A DNA stretch of 64,000 nucleotides from JBBQWZ01 sp038210135 (GTDB lineage Bacteria; Acidobacteriota; Terriglobia; Bryobacterales; Bryobacteraceae): assembly GCA_038210135.1 (NCBI GenBank), contig JBBQWZ010000030.1, forward strand, positions 18,712 to 82,711. Direction: 5' to 3'. Below the pieces are notes generated by a model that did no database searches, was not told the origin of the DNA, and saw only the letters and a list, made by a program, of their open reading frames with translations. Position 1 is the first letter of the stretch. Each line of letters begins with the position of its first letter. Below are positions 7,703 through 15,785 of this stretch, piece after piece. Made by a program: the position numbers and the translations under genes.

Positions 7703-8575
7703 TTAAAGCAGGCCGACTCGGATGGGTTCCGCAGTGGCTTGGTCGGTGACCACTTCGACAGCGGCGTGCCCTTGGACCAGAGTGCTCGGATAGGCCACCG
7801 AAACTTCGCCCGCGACTGTGCGGCGGAAAACGGCCCGGTGGCGGGATCCGCCGGCGCAGTACAGGCGAATCTTGCGCGCGCCGAGGATCTCGCGCATGCC
7901 GAGCGTTACGGCCATCGGCGGGATGCTCGAAGGACTTCCGCCGGCGCAGTGGATGCTTTGGACGACGATCGAATCGTCTCCGAGCGCCACCACGCGGGTG
8001 ACCGAGTTGCGCAATTCCTCGACCGAGATTTCATGCCAGCGGGACAACGGCGGTTCGTTGAATGCGACGTGGCCGTGGTAGCCGATGCCGCCGTAGCAGA
8101 CGTCGATGCCCCCCATGTTCTCGATGGCTTCGCCCATCGCATCGGGCCGGAAGGGATTCGGGAAGAAGCACTGGCCGCTGGGAATGCAGAGGTCAGGATC
8201 GAGCTTCGCGAAGAGTTCGCGGCGCAGGAAGCCTTCAAAGCTGAGCGGGTGATCGACGGGAATGGGGCGCGCCTGCCAGTCGAGGAATTCATCCATGTTA
8301 ACGGTGGAGACGTTGCGCCAACTGATACGTTCCCGATTTGAAATTTCAGCGAGTCGGGCGTAATGCGCTACCGGCCCGACGGGGAGGATCAGGCGAGTGG
8401 GTTCACCGGCGGCGTTGCGGGTGCGGATTTCGTTCGCAATGGATTCCGCCAGGTCCGCGAGGACGGCCGGTATGTCGGGCAGGAGGCGAAAAGGAATTCG
8501 CGCGCGGAGGCGTAGGTCGTCGACGGAGACGGAGTTGAGCGCCTCGATTTCGAGCCGCGTCACAGGACGGTCCAC
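7703..8575 (-). CDS. NagB-like (glucosamine-6-phosphate deaminase/isomerase family) protein with altered active site
   Basis: A 290-residue protein of the NagB/6-phosphogluconolactonase fold. Family marks are PVGPVAHYARL near residue 66, the substrate motif NMDEF (Asp95, equivalent to Asp72 of E. coli NagB) and GGIGYHGHVAFNEP near residues 162-175. In true deaminases the last motif is GG.GNDGH.AFNEP; here the catalytic Asp141 position is histidine (His167), while His169 and Glu174 are kept. It may therefore have a changed reaction or act as an isomerase on a related sugar phosphate. The start is GTG 8575, which overlaps the end of the upstream oxidoreductase gene by 16 bases, so the two are translationally linked. 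It is followed by the GntR gene. Confidence 0.82.
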   Translation of the reverse strand: MDRPVTRLEIEALNSVSVDDLRLRARIPFRLLPDIPAVLADLAESIANEIRTRNAAGEPTRLILPVGPVAHYARLAEISNRERISWRNVSTVNMDEFLDWQARPIPVDHPLSFEGFLRRELFAKLDPDLCIPSGQCFFPNPFRPDAMGEAIENMGGIDVCYGGIGYHGHVAFNEPPLSRWHEISVEELRNSVTRVVALGDDSIVVQSIHCAGGSPSSIPPMAVTLGMREILGARKIRLYCAGGSRHRAVFRRTVAGEVSVAYPSTLVQGHAAVEVVTDQATAEPIRVGLL

Positions 8576-9627
8576 GAAACGGTCGCGTGGCGGTCGATGG
8601 CGAGCTGTCCAAGAAGGCAGGTCTTCACGGCGTCGGCGGCGATCTGATTGTCGAAGGGCAGCGGCTTGTCTTCGGCGATCGCGGCGACAAAAGCGGCGTG
8701 CATTTCGACGTCGCCCGAATGCATGGTCTGGTTTCGAGAAGCGTCGGGAATCGTGACCGGCCGCGGGGCTTGGCCGTAGGCGTAGGACTCGAACGTCTTG
8801 TGATCGCGGACGCGCATCACGCCGGTCGCGCCGAGGATGCGAAGCTCACTCGATTCGGGGCGATGAAACATCGACAGAGTGTGCGTGGCGGTCACGCCGT
8901 CCGGGTATTCGAGAACAAGGGTCGCGTTGTCGAGGGTTTCGCGGCCGTCTTTATAGAACTGGATTCCGCCCGAGCAGGAAACGCGGACCGGGTTTTGGCC
9001 GAGGACCAGGCGGAAGAGGTCGGTGAAGTGGCAGCTCTTTTCGACCAGGGCCCCACCGGTGGTTAGGTTCAGCAGGCGCCAGTTGGTTCCGTTGTATTTC
9101 CACCCGCGAGTGAACCAGTCCGGGCGCAGTTCTTCGTGGAGGAGCTGGAGGGGCGTTCCGATGGCGCCGTCTTTCAGGAGTTGCGTCATGCGCAGGTAGG
9201 CGGGCGCGAAGCGGAGTTCGTGGCCGACGAGAAAAACTTTTCTGGAGTGTTTGGCGGCGGCAAGGATTTCCGCGCAATCGGCTACCGAAGTGGCCAGCGG
9301 CTTCTCGCACAGCACATGCTTTCCGGCGGCGAGCGCCGCCAGCGCGTGCTCCTTATGCAGAAAGTTTGGAGTCGCGATGACCGCGGCGTCGACGTTCTTG
9401 TTGGCGAGCAGCTGGTGGTAGTCGGAATAGTTCTCGACGTCGGGCTGTACCTTGGCGGGATCCGTGTCGGAGGCGGCAACCACGCGGGCGGCGGGTCCGA
9501 GGGCGCGGATAAATCGAATATGCGCCTGGCCGCGTTGACCCGTTCCAATGATGCCGTAGCGCACTTGGTTCGTGTTCTGCGCGAGGGCGGCTCCGGAGAG
9601 TCCGGCCAGAAAAATTCGGCGGTCCAT
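8560..9627 (-). CDS. Gfo/Idh/MocA-family oxidoreductase
   Basis: A 355-residue NAD(P)-dependent sugar or inositol dehydrogenase-like protein. It starts with a short export-like stretch (MDRRIFLAGLSGAALAQ), then the Rossmann motif YGIIGTGQRG, the fold-typical CEKPLA motif at about residue 110 with its catalytic lysine, and GGALVEKSCHFTDLF with the conserved histidine and aspartate near residue 190. The C-terminal half is the usual open beta-sheet domain. Family members act on cyclic sugars, inositols or glycosidic substrates; the substrate here is unknown. Some members with this kind of N-terminus are exported by Tat, but only one arginine pair is present here. It lies between the receptor gene (80-base gap) and the overlapping NagB-like gene in one operon. 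Confidence 0.88.
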   Translation of the reverse strand: MDRRIFLAGLSGAALAQNTNQVRYGIIGTGQRGQAHIRFIRALGPAARVVAASDTDPAKVQPDVENYSDYHQLLANKNVDAAVIATPNFLHKEHALAALAAGKHVLCEKPLATSVADCAEILAAAKHSRKVFLVGHELRFAPAYLRMTQLLKDGAIGTPLQLLHEELRPDWFTRGWKYNGTNWRLLNLTTGGALVEKSCHFTDLFRLVLGQNPVRVSCSGGIQFYKDGRETLDNATLVLEYPDGVTATHTLSMFHRPESSELRILGATGVMRVRDHKTFESYAYGQAPRPVTIPDASRNQTMHSGDVEMHAAFVAAIAEDKPLPFDNQIAADAVKTCLLGQLAIDRHATVSWTVL

Positions 9628-9707
9628 TGGCTTTCGAGGATAAGCGAGCGATGGCGAAAAATGAAATGGACCGCGGCGAATCTGAGCGCCGCGGTCCCGC
9701 TAGGATT

Positions 9708-12700
9708 TTAGAATTCGATCTTCGCGACCATTTGAATCTGGCGCGAAGTCGTAATCGTCGAGCTGATGGATCCGCCGGCGGCCGATCCCAGGTTGAGGTT
9801 CGGCAACGCAAAGTTGGCCCGATTGAGGATGTTGAATCCCTCCGCGCGCAACTGCAATTTCACCCGCTCGGTGAGCGGAATATTTTTGTGAATGGCGAGA
9901 TCGACCGTCTGCAATCCGGGTCCGCGGAGGATGTTGTAGCCGGAGTTGCCGAACTGGTAGAGGGCCGGAACATCAAACGCGCGATTGGGATCGTTCGGAT
10001 TGATGCTGGTGTTGAACCATCTTTGGATGGTGCGCTCCGAGTCCGGCAGGTTGCCGCTGCCGATGCGATTCGGGAGCTGGAAGTTGCCATTGTTCAAGCC
10101 GTTCGATGCGAGCACCGGCGTGAACGGACGGCCGGACTGCATGGTGATGATGGTGTTCATGTTCCAGCCGCCGATGACGAGATCGGCGAACTTATTGGTC
10201 CCTGAACCGTACTTTCGGCCGCGGCCAAACGGAATATCGTACATCCCGGAAAACACGAAGCGGCTCTCGATGTCGAACGACGAGAGGCCGCGCGCCGAGG
10301 CGATGTTGTTGATGTCCTGATACTGCGACGCGACGCTGGGGCGAGATGCCTGGCCGCTCGATCCGGCGATCGCGTCATCAATCGATCGGCCCCAGGTATA
10401 GTTCGTCAGGAACTCAAGGCCGTTCGAGAAGCGCTTGGTGAGTTTCATCTGCAGACCTTCGTAGACCGAGTCGCCATAGAAGCCAAAGTAGGTGACCGTC
10501 GGAAGGTTGTTCAGCAGCTGGATAGGACGGCGCGTGGTGATCGCGGTAGGTCCAGGCGCAGCCTGATTCAGGTTGTAGGCCGAGAACAGGTGCGACCCGT
10601 GCGTGCCGACCCAACCGATATCGGCGAGCAAACCGGAACCGATTTCGTGTTGGATGTTGAAGCTGAACTGCTGGGCACGCGGTGTATGCGTTTCGAGCTG
10701 GACGGCGATCAAAGAGCCGCCGGCCGCGTTTAACTTGGCGGCGGTGTCAAGAATGGTGGGGACAGGGATGGGCAGTCCGTCGGCAACATTGCGGCCAACG
10801 AAGAAGCTGCCCGGAACGAAAGCCTGCGTTGGCATAAACGGAGGATTGCGGCCGATGCCGCCTTGTCCGGCGTAGTGGACGCTCACGTAGTGGATGCCGT
10901 AAGAACCGCGGATGACCGTCTTGCCGTTGTTGCCGAGAGAGTAGGCGAAGCCGATGCGAGGGGCAAAGTTTCCTTTGTCGAAAGTGCGGCCGACGGTGGG
11001 ATCCTTGGTGCCGATCAGGCTCAGGGCGGGATCGGTCGGGCTGAAGTTAAAGTTGGCAATGCGGCCCGCAACTTCCTTGAGCGGCGGGAACATCTCATAG
11101 CGTAAGCCAAGATTTACGGTCAGTTTACGGCTGACCTTGAAGTCATCCTGCACGTAGAGCGAGTTCTCCCAGGCGCGCAAACCGAAGGTGCCCTGGAGCG
11201 CGGTGCGAGTGATTTGCGAAGGGTACCCCAGCAACAGGGACGCGATCGTATTGCCGGTGCCCGCCACGTTCGGTTGATTGGTGAAGTTAGTATCGAAATT
11301 GAAGAAGCCCCGGGCCGGGTCCTGCGATTCAAAGAAGTTCAGGTGACGGCGGATGATCTGGAAGCCGTACTTGATGGAGTGGCGGCCAACAATCTGTGTC
11401 AGGTTCTCGCTGATCTGATAGTTGGTGTTCTGCGAGATCGTCGGAATCGGAGTGATGTTGCCCAGGTTCTGGAAGCCGGAGGGCCGCACGCCGATGAGGC
11501 CGTTCGAGTAGGGCGGAACCGCCTCGTTGATTCCGGGTATTCCCAACTGCTGGGCGGTGTTGTACTGCAGATTCTTCGGGACGGCGTGCAGATCGAACCG
11601 CGAGAAGCCTATGCGGAATTCGTTGACCAGGCGCGGCGTGAAAACGTGCGTGTCGCTGATCACGCCGCCCCAGGTGACGAGGTCGAAGTCCGCGCTGTCG
11701 GCGCTTTGTGTGTTGTCGGCCCCGGCGTAGGGTCCGAATTGAACGCTGGTGTTGGTTGGCGCCGGCAGGGCTCCAGGAAGGCTGGTGACGTTGTGGCCGC
11801 GGCTGACGCGCACGAACATGTTGTTCTTCGAGCTAACGATCTTGTCGCTGCGGACGTTGAAGGCGTCGTCGTGCTGATACTTCGACGGCGAGAAGAAGTA
11901 GTTGTTAACGGCGGCGCCGGCGACGTTCGGATCGGGATAGAGATTCACGAGAGCTCGCGTGACGGCGTTGGTACGGTTCAACGGAATCGTATTGTTCCCG
12001 AACGGCGTGCGGATGAAGTTGCCGGCTTTGTTCGGATCGGGAGCGGTCGAGAGCGGATCGTAGATCGGCGTCGCCCCAAAGTTGCCGCCCTTCTGCGCGA
12101 CGGTCGGGACGGTCGAGGTGACGTCGAGACCCAGCGCCTGGCGGAATCCCTGGTAGTCGCCGAAGAAGAACCAGTTATTCTTCTTGATCGCTCCCCCGAA
12201 GGTGCCGCCGAACTGGCTCTGCACGAAATTCGGCAGGCGCCGAGGGTCGAGCGCGGTCTTGCGCTGATAGAAATTGCGCGCGTCGAGAGCGGCGTTGCGG
12301 AAGTACTCGTACACGGAGCCGTGGTAGGTGTTGCTGCCGCCGCGCGTCTGCACGTTTACGATGCCGCCGGACGAGCGTCCAAATTCGGCGGGCGCGTTCG
12401 CGGTGAAGACTTTGAATTCGCTGGTGGCTTCGACCGAAGGCTGCAGGATCGTCGAATTGATCCAGCTCTCGTTGTTGTCGATGCCGTCCACCATGAAGTT
12501 GTTGTTCTGCCCGCGCTGTCCGTTGGCGTTGAAGCTGCCGGTCCCGCGCTGGACGAAGGCTCCCGCGCCTTCGATGTTGCCGCCCTGCTGGCCGGCGGTT
12601 ACCCCGGCAGTCAGGAACACGAGTTGGACGTAGTTGCGGCCGTTCAGCGGTAGCTCCTGGACCGTTTTTTGCTGGACGACCTCGCCGACCTCGGAGCTAT

Positions 12701-13082
12701 CCGCTTTGACCAGCGCCGGAGCCTCGGTGACGTTTACCGTCTCGCTCACCTGTCCAACTTCGAGTGTAAATTCGAGGCGCGCCTTCTGGTCCACCTCGAG
12801 GGTCAAACCGCTACGCTCGATGGTCTTAAAACCAGCGGACTTTACCGTGACGACGTATTGGCCCAGAGGCACGTAGGGAGCGTCGAATTCTCCATTACGG
12901 TCGGTTGGAATCTCGCGACGGAATCCGGTTTGCTGGTTGATCAGCGTCACCGTAGCCGACGCAACGACGGAACCAGACGAATCGCGGACACTTCCTAGAA
13001 TCGTGCCGGAAGCAGACTGCGCTTCCGCCAATGAACTGCAGAGAACCGTCACTAGCAACGCGGCAAGAACCGGTATCCTCAT
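9708..13082 (-). CDS. TonB-dependent receptor, Oar-like, with carboxypeptidase-regulatory N-terminal domain
   Basis: Outer-membrane transporter of 1124 residues. A Sec signal peptide (MRIPVLAALLVTVLCSSLAEA) precedes an immunoglobulin-like carboxypeptidase-regulatory domain (GTILGSVRDSSGSVVASATV, residues about 25-105). A plug domain follows (VVQQKTVQELPLNGRNY, FMVDGIDNNESW) and then a long beta-barrel (LNLGLRYEMFPPL, WENSLYVQDDFKV) ending in phenylalanine (MVAKIEF), as outer-membrane barrels do. ATG 13082 was preferred to an in-frame codon at 13124 because the signal peptide starts there and a near-perfect Shine-Dalgarno sequence precedes it. It heads the operon with the Gfo/Idh/MocA, NagB-like and GntR genes, so it probably imports the glycan or amino sugar those genes process. 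The ligand is inferred from context only. Confidence 0.93.
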   Translation of the reverse strand: MRIPVLAALLVTVLCSSLAEAQSASGTILGSVRDSSGSVVASATVTLINQQTGFRREIPTDRNGEFDAPYVPLGQYVVTVKSAGFKTIERSGLTLEVDQKARLEFTLEVGQVSETVNVTEAPALVKADSSEVGEVVQQKTVQELPLNGRNYVQLVFLTAGVTAGQQGGNIEGAGAFVQRGTGSFNANGQRGQNNNFMVDGIDNNESWINSTILQPSVEATSEFKVFTANAPAEFGRSSGGIVNVQTRGGSNTYHGSVYEYFRNAALDARNFYQRKTALDPRRLPNFVQSQFGGTFGGAIKKNNWFFFGDYQGFRQALGLDVTSTVPTVAQKGGNFGATPIYDPLSTAPDPNKAGNFIRTPFGNNTIPLNRTNAVTRALVNLYPDPNVAGAAVNNYFFSPSKYQHDDAFNVRSDKIVSSKNNMFVRVSRGHNVTSLPGALPAPTNTSVQFGPYAGADNTQSADSADFDLVTWGGVISDTHVFTPRLVNEFRIGFSRFDLHAVPKNLQYNTAQQLGIPGINEAVPPYSNGLIGVRPSGFQNLGNITPIPTISQNTNYQISENLTQIVGRHSIKYGFQIIRRHLNFFESQDPARGFFNFDTNFTNQPNVAGTGNTIASLLLGYPSQITRTALQGTFGLRAWENSLYVQDDFKVSRKLTVNLGLRYEMFPPLKEVAGRIANFNFSPTDPALSLIGTKDPTVGRTFDKGNFAPRIGFAYSLGNNGKTVIRGSYGIHYVSVHYAGQGGIGRNPPFMPTQAFVPGSFFVGRNVADGLPIPVPTILDTAAKLNAAGGSLIAVQLETHTPRAQQFSFNIQHEIGSGLLADIGWVGTHGSHLFSAYNLNQAAPGPTAITTRRPIQLLNNLPTVTYFGFYGDSVYEGLQMKLTKRFSNGLEFLTNYTWGRSIDDAIAGSSGQASRPSVASQYQDINNIASARGLSSFDIESRFVFSGMYDIPFGRGRKYGSGTNKFADLVIGGWNMNTIITMQSGRPFTPVLASNGLNNGNFQLPNRIGSGNLPDSERTIQRWFNTSINPNDPNRAFDVPALYQFGNSGYNILRGPGLQTVDLAIHKNIPLTERVKLQLRAEGFNILNRANFALPNLNLGSAAGGSISSTITTSRQIQMVAKIEF

Positions 13083-13085
13083 ATA

Positions 13086-13097
13086 TCTCCTCCTCCC
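13086..13097 (-). promoter_or_regulatory. Strong ribosome-binding site of the TonB-dependent receptor
   Basis: On the minus strand the sequence GGGAGGAGGAGA ends three bases before the ATG, with AGGAGG about eight bases from it. It fixes the start at 13082 rather than 13124. Further upstream (13118-13125) is TGTGATAT, also found in front of the GlcD gene. Confidence 0.8.
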
Positions 13098-13331
13098 AAG
13101 AGGTCGTGGGGGATAACATATCACATTTCAGAAAACGTGAGGCGAAGCTGACGGCGATTCTGACGGCAAGGATAGAAATGCCGCATCAAAACTTAGGATT
13201 GGGTGACGTGCGGGACGGCGCTCCCAGGGTCGCCATGGCGGACGGGCTAGAAGCTTTCGAGCGCAGCCGATGTAAATGTTGCTGCGAGTTTGACCACCCG
13301 TGATACGATTCCACCGGACGAGGTGCAACTC

Positions 13332-13910
13332 TTGATCTTCCGCCGAAACCGCATTGGGCTGTCCATCTTGCTGTTTTCGCTGATCGCCACGGCGGCTTTT
13401 GGACAGCAAGGAACCAGCGCCAAAGATGCCTTTTGCCGCGTCGGTACCAGGGTCTTCGTGGATCCCGGTCATCACCCCGCGACGGTGCTGGAAAGAACCG
13501 AAGTTTCCTGCCGCGTTCACTATGAGGACGGCGCTTACCCGGATGGTTGGGCCCAGGGATTCATGGTTACAAGCGCCGAGGCTGAGAACAAAGCGAGCGC
13601 TGCCGCGAAGAGCCCGCCGCCTCCCGGCAAGTACACCTGCGGCGTGTTTCTTAGCGGTAATTTCACTTTCACTCAGTACGTTACCCTGACGGCGGGGTCC
13701 TATGATTCCTCGGTGGCAGGAACCGGACGATCCCACTATGACGTAGCCAAGAAGCGCCTTCTGTTCGATAGCGGCAAGTTTCAATCCTTGTTTGGCAGTT
13801 ACGAGCCAACGGCCGGGTATCCGATGTTCCGACTGACGTCCCGCGATGACATGAAAGAGTCGGAGTATACCCTTAGTTGGCGCAGTCAGGTGTGCAGCGG
13901 CAAGTACTGA
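13332..13910 (+). CDS. Secreted protein with a small SH3/Tudor-like domain, function unknown
   Basis: About 192 residues. A signal peptide (RIGLSILLFSLIATAAFG, cut near residue 22) leads to a barrel-like stretch (CRVGTRVFVDPGHHPATVLE, HYEDGAYPDGWAQGFM) that resembles a Tudor/agenet-type module. A proline-rich linker (KSPPPPGK) follows, and then a beta-rich C-terminal domain bounded by two cysteines (YTCGVFLSGNF ... SQVCSGKY). TTG 13332 was chosen because GAGG lies eight bases upstream and the signal peptide then starts cleanly; GTG 13323 and TTG 13290 are in frame. The gene is divergent from the receptor operon. I recognise no family function; secretion and the two-domain layout are what can be seen. 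Confidence 0.68.
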   Translation: MIFRRNRIGLSILLFSLIATAAFGQQGTSAKDAFCRVGTRVFVDPGHHPATVLERTEVSCRVHYEDGAYPDGWAQGFMVTSAEAENKASAAAKSPPPPGKYTCGVFLSGNFTFTQYVTLTAGSYDSSVAGTGRSHYDVAKKRLLFDSGKFQSLFGSYEPTAGYPMFRLTSRDDMKESEYTLSWRSQVCSGKY

Positions 13911-14077
13911 CGCGTGGTCTGTTGGGCCTCCCGCTTGGATGAGACCGCCGTCGGACCCGGGTGGAAGGCGGGTCGTTGAGTCCAGGAGGAAACCCCGGTC
14001 GACATTCGATTACGGGGCGACCCACTTCCGCGAGTAGCGCGTTATACGGCCAAATGCTTACAGCGAAGTCATCGTTT

Positions 14078-15127
14078 TTAATTGTCGAAATATTTCTGGA
14101 GCGTTACGGGATCACGCGTTTTTGTCAGGCCCAACATCAGCAGAATCCTTGCCTTTTGCGGACTGAGATTGTCCGCCAGCACGCATCCAATCTGCCGGAG
14201 CGTAAGCGCTGACCCCTTGCTCGCGCTCAACGGGAAAACACGGCCAGTGGGAACGCGGGTACTGATCACAACGGGGATACCTCGCGCACGGAGTTCCTGA
14301 ATTGCGTCAAACATCGATTCGCTGACGTCACCGAGGCCGGTACCCGAAACCACCAAGCCCTGAATCGGGTTGTCGCGAACCAGCGCTCGGATCAGGAGCC
14401 CGTCCGAACCGGCATCGCTCATCACAATATCGACGCGCCCGAGGTCAGTTCGGGAATCGACCGCAAAGGTTTGACGCCGCAACGGCACGCGGTAAAATCG
14501 CACCTTTTCCACGTCGACCGTTCCGAGAGCGCCGAATTCCGGGCTGCGGAAGGTCTCCACTTGGCTGGTATTTGTCTTTGTGACGTCCCGAGCGGCGTTG
14601 ATTTGGCCGTTCATGACCACCATGGCTCCCTTGCCAACAGCTTCTGGTTCTATCGCGACACGAATCGCATTCAAAAGGTTTCTGGGCCCATCCGAGTCTA
14701 GATCGGACGCGGGACGTTGCGCACCGACCAGAATCACCGGCTTGATGCCAGCGACTGTCAGTTCCAGAAAGTATGCGGTTTCCTCCAATGTGTCGGTGCC
14801 GTGCGTGACAACGATCCCGGCGATTTCAGGTCTTGCGAGCAATTCATTGACTCTTCCAGCGAGACGAAGCCATATCGCGGGCGTCATGTCCGAACTGGGA
14901 ACATTGGAGATTTGCTCGACCCGAATCTGCGCGAGCTTTTTGATGGCCGGTACAGCCGCGACAAGATCTTCCCCCGAGAGGGCGGGAACATAGCCGCCTT
15001 TCGCCGCATCTTGTTTGCTTGCTATCGTGCCGCCCGTAGAAAGAACAACAACGGTAGGTAACCCTTGGGCAGCGCTAGACACGCACATCACAAGCAGCAG
15101 CAATGAACTGACTCTGGCTGAACTCAT
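14078..15127 (-). CDS. Periplasmic L-asparaginase (type II)
   Basis: A 349-residue asparaginase with a signal peptide (MSSARVSSLLLLVMCVSSAAQG), so it acts in the periplasm hydrolysing asparagine to aspartate and ammonia. The first nucleophile motif is VVLSTGGTIAS with Thr34. The second is VVTHGTDTLEETAYF with Thr111 and Asp112, and GAQRP...DSDGPRN supplies the catalytic lysine-region equivalent, although the usual Met-Arg-Pro is Gln-Arg-Pro here. The length fits the bacterial type II family. The start is ATG 15127. It is monocistronic, and its start lies close to the remnant on the opposite strand at 15172. Confidence 0.93.
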   Translation of the reverse strand: MSSARVSSLLLLVMCVSSAAQGLPTVVVLSTGGTIASKQDAAKGGYVPALSGEDLVAAVPAIKKLAQIRVEQISNVPSSDMTPAIWLRLAGRVNELLARPEIAGIVVTHGTDTLEETAYFLELTVAGIKPVILVGAQRPASDLDSDGPRNLLNAIRVAIEPEAVGKGAMVVMNGQINAARDVTKTNTSQVETFRSPEFGALGTVDVEKVRFYRVPLRRQTFAVDSRTDLGRVDIVMSDAGSDGLLIRALVRDNPIQGLVVSGTGLGDVSESMFDAIQELRARGIPVVISTRVPTGRVFPLSASKGSALTLRQIGCVLADNLSPQKARILLMLGLTKTRDPVTLQKYFDN

Positions 15128-15171
15128 CGAGACAATCTAACCACAATGTCCACAGCCATTCTCCCAATCGA

Positions 15172-15321
15172 AAGGAAGCCGTTATCATCCACGAGTTTCT
15201 CCATTATCATCGGATCGTCGGCCGGGACAAGGACAATCAAACGATCACGCTACCGAACGGACAGGTAGTGATCGCGTCTCAAGGCGTCACGAAAGTAGTG
15301 GTCGATAGCAGTCCACGCTAA
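15172..15321 (+). pseudogene. 3' remnant of a gene with a HEFLH motif (possible metalloprotease tail)
   Basis: One frame is open from the asparaginase start region to TAA at 15319-15321 and reads KEAVIIHEFLHYHRIVGRD, then QTITLPNGQVVIASQGVTKV. There is no ATG, GTG or TTG with a ribosome-binding site at its beginning. HEFLH has the HExxH form of a zinc site, and the tail is well formed, as expected for the end of a secreted or repeat-containing protein truncated at the 5' side. Nothing nearby supplies the missing part. The family is unassigned. Confidence 0.4.
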
Positions 15322-15389
15322 GAGGGGAAGATGAAATGGGAATCTTACTCAATGCTTCCTAGCCACCGATTCCCCCGTCTCCGAGAGGC

Positions 15390-15785
15390 TCAGTCTCCGC
15401 CTGGAGAACGCGCAAGCGCCTGGAGGTACATCACGATCTGCCAACGTTGCGGTTCGGGCAAATTCGAAAAGGAAGGCATCCCGGAACGCAAGGAGCCGTT
15501 ACGAAGCACCCAGAAAAGAGCTCCCGGCGTCGAACGCCCAATGGCCGGCGACGCTAGCGCCGGAGTGCCTCCTCGACCTTCACCCTGTCTTCCGTGACAG
15601 CTTGCACATTCTCTAAGGAAAAGTTTTCGGCCAGCCGCCTCCGCCGATGGGTTCGACGAATACGGATTCGGCCGGCTCATCTCCTTGACGCTCGGCCGTT
15701 CGAGGAGCGGCTTGCGGCGGTCGGCGGCCGTTAACCCCAGTGCCGCGATAACCAAGACACAAACCAGCTTCGCACCTCTTAGCAT
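15390..15785 (-). CDS. Exported class I cytochrome c
   Basis: A 131-residue monohaem cytochrome. A signal peptide (LRGAKLVCVLVIAALGLTA) leads to the haem site CASCH (Cys60, Cys63, His64) and the distal ligand Met103 in RSGMPSFS; the closing helix QRWQIVMYLQAL is typical of class I cytochromes. ATG 15785 was chosen because GGAGGAAG directly precedes it and the signal peptide begins there; an upstream in-frame start would add an unrelated arginine-rich tail read out of frame from the neighbour. Its ATG overlaps the TGA of the outer-membrane protein gene (TGATG), so the two are translationally coupled. It probably carries electrons in the periplasm; the partner is unknown. Confidence 0.9.
   Translation of the reverse strand: MLRGAKLVCVLVIAALGLTAADRRKPLLERPSVKEMSRPNPYSSNPSAEAAGRKLFLRECASCHGRQGEGRGGTPALASPAIGRSTPGALFWVLRNGSLRSGMPSFSNLPEPQRWQIVMYLQALARSPGGD

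Noticed and set aside
11214..12653. Long plus-strand open frame (479 codons) inside the TonB-dependent receptor gene
   Set aside because: It is the antisense of a clearly coding receptor barrel, is rich in valine, arginine and aspartate as GC-rich antisense frames are, and has no signal, motif or ribosome-binding site.
13128..13784. Minus-strand open frame of 218 codons
   Set aside because: It overlaps the exported protein at 13332 on the other strand, which has a signal peptide and plausible start; the minus frame has neither.
15331..15597. Plus-strand open frame of 88 codons with a good Shine-Dalgarno sequence (GAGGGG)
   Set aside because: Two thirds of it is antisense to the cytochrome c gene and the protein has no recognisable features. 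It might be a leader of a lost gene following the HEFLH remnant, but there is nothing to support it.
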